Shown in pieces: positions 61,567 through 64,000 of a stretch of DNA of 64,000 bases. The notes below the pieces were generated by a model, which saw only the letters and a list, made by a program, of their open reading frames with translations, did not search any database and was not told the DNA's origin. The stretch lies in contig NZ_CP025394.1 in NCBI RefSeq assembly GCF_002943525.1, forward strand, positions 2,604,001 through 2,668,000, written 5' to 3'. Each line of letters begins with the position of its first letter. The stretch's first letter is position 1. A program made the position numbers and the translations under genes. This DNA comes from Kitasatospora sp. MMS16-BH015 (GTDB lineage Bacteria; Actinomycetota; Actinomycetes; Streptomycetales; Streptomycetaceae).

Positions 61567-61854
61567 TGCGCACCCAACCCCGTTCTGTCTCGTCCGTCGT
61601 GTCCGGCTGCCGTCCGCTCGGGATCGACCGCCTGACCTGGCCTTTCGAACCGCGCTGCCCGTTCGGGCAGGCGCGGGTCGTCCGCTCAGTCCAGCGTGCC
61701 GGAGGCCGCCGACATTCCCGGTGACTGACGAGGTAACGGAGATGTCCCCGCCCAGGTTCCGTCCCGGGCCTTGTGTCCGGCTTCAGGGCCGGGCGCACGC
61801 CCCCCGCCGGCCCCGGCCACGCCCCCGTCATCATCGCACCCGGTGCGAAACCGC

Positions 61855-61884
61855 TGGTGAGCGCCGTCCCGGTGGCCTTAGACT
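61855..61884 (+). promoter_or_regulatory. Promoter-like sequence within the gene-free region
   Basis: TGGTGA (61855-61860) and TAGACT (61879-61884) are spaced by 18 bp. TAGACT is a good actinomycete -10 box. It points towards the GNAT gene, whose start is about 540 bases away. Confidence 0.4.
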
Positions 61885-62375
61885 GCGGTGGCGACGATCA
61901 CTCCAGGAGCCGCGCCGGACACCTCCGGACGGCTCCGCCAGGGCCCCGCCGGGGCCACCGAGCAGCCGCGGGCGGGGGCCCCTCCACCCCGTTGGCGCGC
62001 CGCGAGGTGACGCACCGCGTTCTGGCGGGTATCGTCCTCTCGCTGACCCGCATCGCCGCGCCGTCGTCACGTCGTTCGTCACGCCGTCGTCCCGGCCCGG
62101 CCAATGTGCGGTCAGCCACTCGCACCGCACCTTGCCTTCACCTGGCCGCCTGCTTCCCTTCGCGCTCTCATTCTCCTCTCGGCCATCTCGCGGACGCACA
62201 CTGTCCCCTCCGCTCGTCATGCCGGACCGGTCCGTAGACCCGTGTCCGCCCGGCAACGAGCCGCCCGCTTCCGGGCCGCCTTCTCCGCCGCACGACCGGG
62301 CCCTGCCGGCGTGAGCGATCCGCCCCCCACGGCGGCCGGCGGCGCGCGCCGGAGCTGGGGCGAAACGACCACCGC

Positions 62376-62400
62376 CCTCGTGCCGTACCCCGGTACGAGG
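62376..62400 (+). other. Hairpin in the GNAT gene leader
   Basis: CCTCGTGCCG (62376-62385) pairs with CGGTACGAGG (62391-62400), one G-U pair, around TACCC. It ends 31 bases before the GNAT start codon and could be an attenuator or a terminator for a transcript from 61890. Confidence 0.5.
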
Positions 62401-62431
62401 TCCCTCCGACCGCCGAAGGACCGAAGGTTCC

Positions 62432-63151
62432 GTGCCCGTACCCGTAACCCTCATCGGCCGCACCACGCGGCTGGAGCCCCTCGCCGAGCACCACGCGGAG
62501 GCTCTCGCCGAGGCAGGCGCCGAGGATCGTACGACCTACGCCTTCACGCCCGTCCCGCACAGCCTGGAAGCCGCCCGGGAGTACATCGCCCGCGCGCTGG
62601 CCGACCAGGCGGCCGGGCGTTCGCTGCCGTTCGCCACGGTCAGCGTCGCCGACAACCGGGTGGTGGGCTCCACCCGGTTCCAGGAGCTCGACTACTGGCA
62701 GGGGCCGATGGTCTGGCCCCCGACCCCTGGCGTGCCCCACGGTGACCCGCTGCTGGCCGTGCCCGACGCCGCCGACCTGGGCGGCACCTGGCTCTCCGCC
62801 CGGGCCCAGGGCACCGGCATCAACACCGAGGCCAAGCTCCTGATGCTGCGCCACGCCTTCGAGACCTGGGGCGTGCAGCGGATCTCGCTCCGCGCCGACG
62901 CCCGCAACCTGCGCTCGCGCACCGCGATCGAGCGCCTGGGCGCCACCTGCGAGGGCGTCCGCCGGGCCCACTCGCGGGGCCTGGACGGGATCGTCCGCTC
63001 GACGGCCTTCTACTCCATCCTCGACGAGGAGTGGCCGGCCGTCCGCGACATCATCGAGCTCCGGATCGCCGCGGCCACCTCGCCGAGCGCCCCGGACCCG
63101 GCCATCTCCCAGGAGTGTCTTAGACACGGCGTCCCGCTGATCACCCTGTGA
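62432..63151 (+). CDS. GNAT family N-acetyltransferase (RimJ/RimL-like)
   Basis: The 239-residue protein has the RimJ/RimL-type fold: TRLEPLAEHHAEALAEAG, a beta strand FATVSVADNRVVGSTRF, the acetyl-CoA region TEAKLLMLRHAFETWGVQRI, and RNLRSRTAIERLGATCEG, which closes the domain. It transfers acetyl from acetyl-CoA to an amino group, perhaps a protein N-terminus. The last 30 residues extend past the domain. GTG 62432 follows CGAAGG. It stands alone before a strong terminator. Confidence 0.88.
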   Translation: MPVPVTLIGRTTRLEPLAEHHAEALAEAGAEDRTTYAFTPVPHSLEAAREYIARALADQAAGRSLPFATVSVADNRVVGSTRFQELDYWQGPMVWPPTPGVPHGDPLLAVPDAADLGGTWLSARAQGTGINTEAKLLMLRHAFETWGVQRISLRADARNLRSRTAIERLGATCEGVRRAHSRGLDGIVRSTAFYSILDEEWPAVRDIIELRIAAATSPSAPDPAISQECLRHGVPLITL

Positions 63152-63161
63152 TCCTGCCCTG

Positions 63162-63209
63162 ACGCCGAAGGCGCCGGCCCCCAGCCCAGGGGGTCGGCGC
63201 CTTCGGCGT
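63162..63209. terminator. Terminator between the GNAT and RNase genes
   Basis: ACGCCGAAGGCGCC (63162-63175) pairs with GGCGCCTTCGGCGT (63196-63209), extended inward by GGCCCC/GGGGTC pairing. It lies between convergent genes and can stop both transcripts. Confidence 0.85.
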
Positions 63210-63248
63210 AGCCCGGCTCACGGGCCTCCGGCACGGCTCCACGACCGC

Positions 63249-63764
63249 TCAGCAGCGACCGTCGATCTCCTGGAAGGTCGCGTAGTGGTCGCTGGTCCAG
63301 TACTCCTCGCCGACCGAGCCGGTGACGACCCGTCGGGCCCCGCGGTCGTCCGAACCGGGGGTCACCACGGTGTACTCGTGGTAGTACCCGGTGGCCTGCT
63401 TGGGCAGCCGGCTCTCCCGGTTTTCGAACACGATGCCGTCGTTCCGGTACGGGTACGGGCCGCCCTTGTCGATCAGGGTGAGGGTGTCCCGGGCCTGGCT
63501 GGGCAGCTTGCTGCGGCAGACGTCGGCCAGCGAGGGGTTGTCGGGCACCCAGCTGCTCCTGCTGCCGGAGGCGGCGGGCGTGCCCGGCTTGGCGGGCGGC
63601 GGCGAGGGCTTGGCGGTGACCCCGGTACCGGTCCGGGCCGGGCTCGCCGTGCTGGCGGCCGCGGCGGGCTTGGCGGCGCCGCCCGAGGAGGCACAGGCGG
63701 ACGCCCCGACCAGGGCGAGGACAACGAACGCCGGAACGGCGATCAGACGGTTGCGACTGCTCAT
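63249..63764 (-). CDS. Secreted guanyl-specific ribonuclease (RNase Sa/N1/T1 family)
   Basis: The 171-residue protein has an N-terminal export signal (VPAFVVLALVGASAC; a lipoprotein cleavage before Cys24 is possible), a Pro/Ala/Thr-rich linker to about 70, and a microbial ribonuclease domain. Residues equivalent to the RNase Sa active site are visible: Glu130 in YYHEYTVVTPG, Arg145 in ARRVV and His160 in SDHYATF. Cys83 and terminal Cys171 fit the conserved disulfide. It cleaves RNA after G outside the cell. ATG 63764 has a weak AAGG site. No barstar-type inhibitor gene is seen. Confidence 0.88.
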   Translation of the reverse strand: MSSRNRLIAVPAFVVLALVGASACASSGGAAKPAAAASTASPARTGTGVTAKPSPPPAKPGTPAASGSRSSWVPDNPSLADVCRSKLPSQARDTLTLIDKGGPYPYRNDGIVFENRESRLPKQATGYYHEYTVVTPGSDDRGARRVVTGSVGEEYWTSDHYATFQEIDGRC

Positions 63765-63808
63765 ACGGCATACCTTGCCGGATGGAGCACACAAGCAGGT
63801 AAACGACG

Positions 63809-63848
63809 CCGGGGCGGGAACGGACGCCATTGTCCGTTCCCGCCCCGG
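63809..63848. terminator. Terminator downstream of the gene at the right edge
   Basis: CCGGGGCGGGAACGGAC (63809-63825) and GTCCGTTCCCGCCCCGG (63832-63848) are perfect 17-bp arms around six bases. It lies 70 bp past the stop of the minus-strand gene at 63918 and upstream of the RNase gene. Confidence 0.8.
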
Positions 63849-63917
63849 TGTCCACGTACGGCGGCTCTCCTGCGCCGAGCTCCGCCGTACTACCCCTCCC
63901 CGGTAGGAGGGGAGCGG

Positions 63918-64000
63918 TCAGCGCGAGTCGCTGCCCGCGGTCTCGAGGGCGGCGCGGCCCGCTTCCAGGCGCGCCACCGGGATGCGGAAGGGGGAGCAGG
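63918..64000 (-). CDS. C-terminal end of an unidentified protein (partial)
   Basis: A minus-strand frame enters from the right edge and ends at TGA 63918-63920, giving about 26 residues that end ...FRIPVARLEAGRAALETAGSDSR. The fragment is too short to assign. A strong terminator follows it, which supports a genuine gene end. Confidence 0.5.
   Translation of the reverse strand, partial: CSPFRIPVARLEAGRAALETAGSDSR

Larger units (their letters stand above)
61567..62431. other. 865-bp gene-free region
   Basis: No open frame here has credible homology, codon bias or ribosome site. The region holds both divergent upstream regions (PAC2 and GNAT genes), a promoter-like TGGTGA-18-TAGACT at 61855-61884, a GGCCCC/GGGGCC hairpin at 61942-61956 and a stable hairpin at 62376-62400. 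A long leader or a non-coding RNA read rightwards is possible. Confidence 0.55.

Noticed and set aside
61831..62466. Minus-strand open frame of 211 codons in the gene-free gap, and plus-strand frames there.
   Set aside because: No ribosome site, no recognisable domain, and Arg/Gly/Pro-rich composition typical of non-coding high-GC DNA.

Overview
The window is very GC-rich, compactly coded, single-replicon-style chromosomal DNA from an actinomycete, most probably a member of the Streptomycetaceae (Streptomyces or Kitasatospora). The grounds are codon use, frequent GTG/TTG starts with GTGA/ATGA stop-start overlaps, and a fab cluster (regulator-fabD-fabH-acpP-fabF followed by a DUF3145 gene) in the order known from Streptomyces. 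A dgt-dnaG-group 2 sigma factor block, an LCP protein, a class F sortase and an RNase Sa-type enzyme also fit. I see no plasmid, phage, insertion sequence or CRISPR features.

Layout. 1-4680: type II fatty acid synthesis genes with the end of their PucR-type regulator, then DUF3145. 4966-15159: two tandem secreted M6-like metalloproteases, a proline-iminopeptidase-like hydrolase and a complete five-gene oligopeptide ABC importer, all on the minus strand and largely stop-start coupled, with a divergent LysR regulator; together they look like a protein and peptide scavenging locus. 15256-21630: CurA-type reductase with divergent MarR, an LCP cell-wall ligase, an esterase-like protein, and an apparent deletion junction joining a truncated S53 protease to a truncated LuxR-type regulator. 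21861-27184: thiol peroxidase, PLP enzyme, MFS exporter with its ArsR-like repressor, and dGTPase. 27321-35485: primase, sigma factor, L,D-transpeptidase, glutamate decarboxylase, OmpR-type two-component system. 35652-40512: PepSY-like secreted protein, glycosyltransferase plus polysaccharide deacetylase, FGGY kinase, YtxH-like protein. 40792-43386: two identical tRNA-Asn genes, two related trypsin-like proteases and a CAT-anticodon tRNA. 43802-49836: GH27 alpha-galactosidase with lectin domain, then an ABC-2 exporter with a NarL-type two-component system. 50126-51440: small secreted protein and class F sortase sharing an upstream palindrome. 51916-59524: siroheme chelatase and the nitrate/nitrite assimilation genes. 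59651-64000: SGNH hydrolase, PAC2 protein, an 865-bp gene-free gap, GNAT acetyltransferase, secreted RNase, and the end of an unidentified gene.

Regulatory DNA is unusually readable here. Paired 18-bp palindromes lie before the ArsR/MFS operon, three CTGAA-N3-TTSAS boxes between the reductase and marR, TTCAGC direct repeats before the response regulator, 11-bp-periodic GlnR-like boxes before both nitrate transcription units, and the same palindrome about 150 bp before both genes of the sortase pair. A 70-bp palindromic element occurs three times, each time 8-15 bp after a stop codon. Product names rest on motif recognition by eye; no database search was possible.
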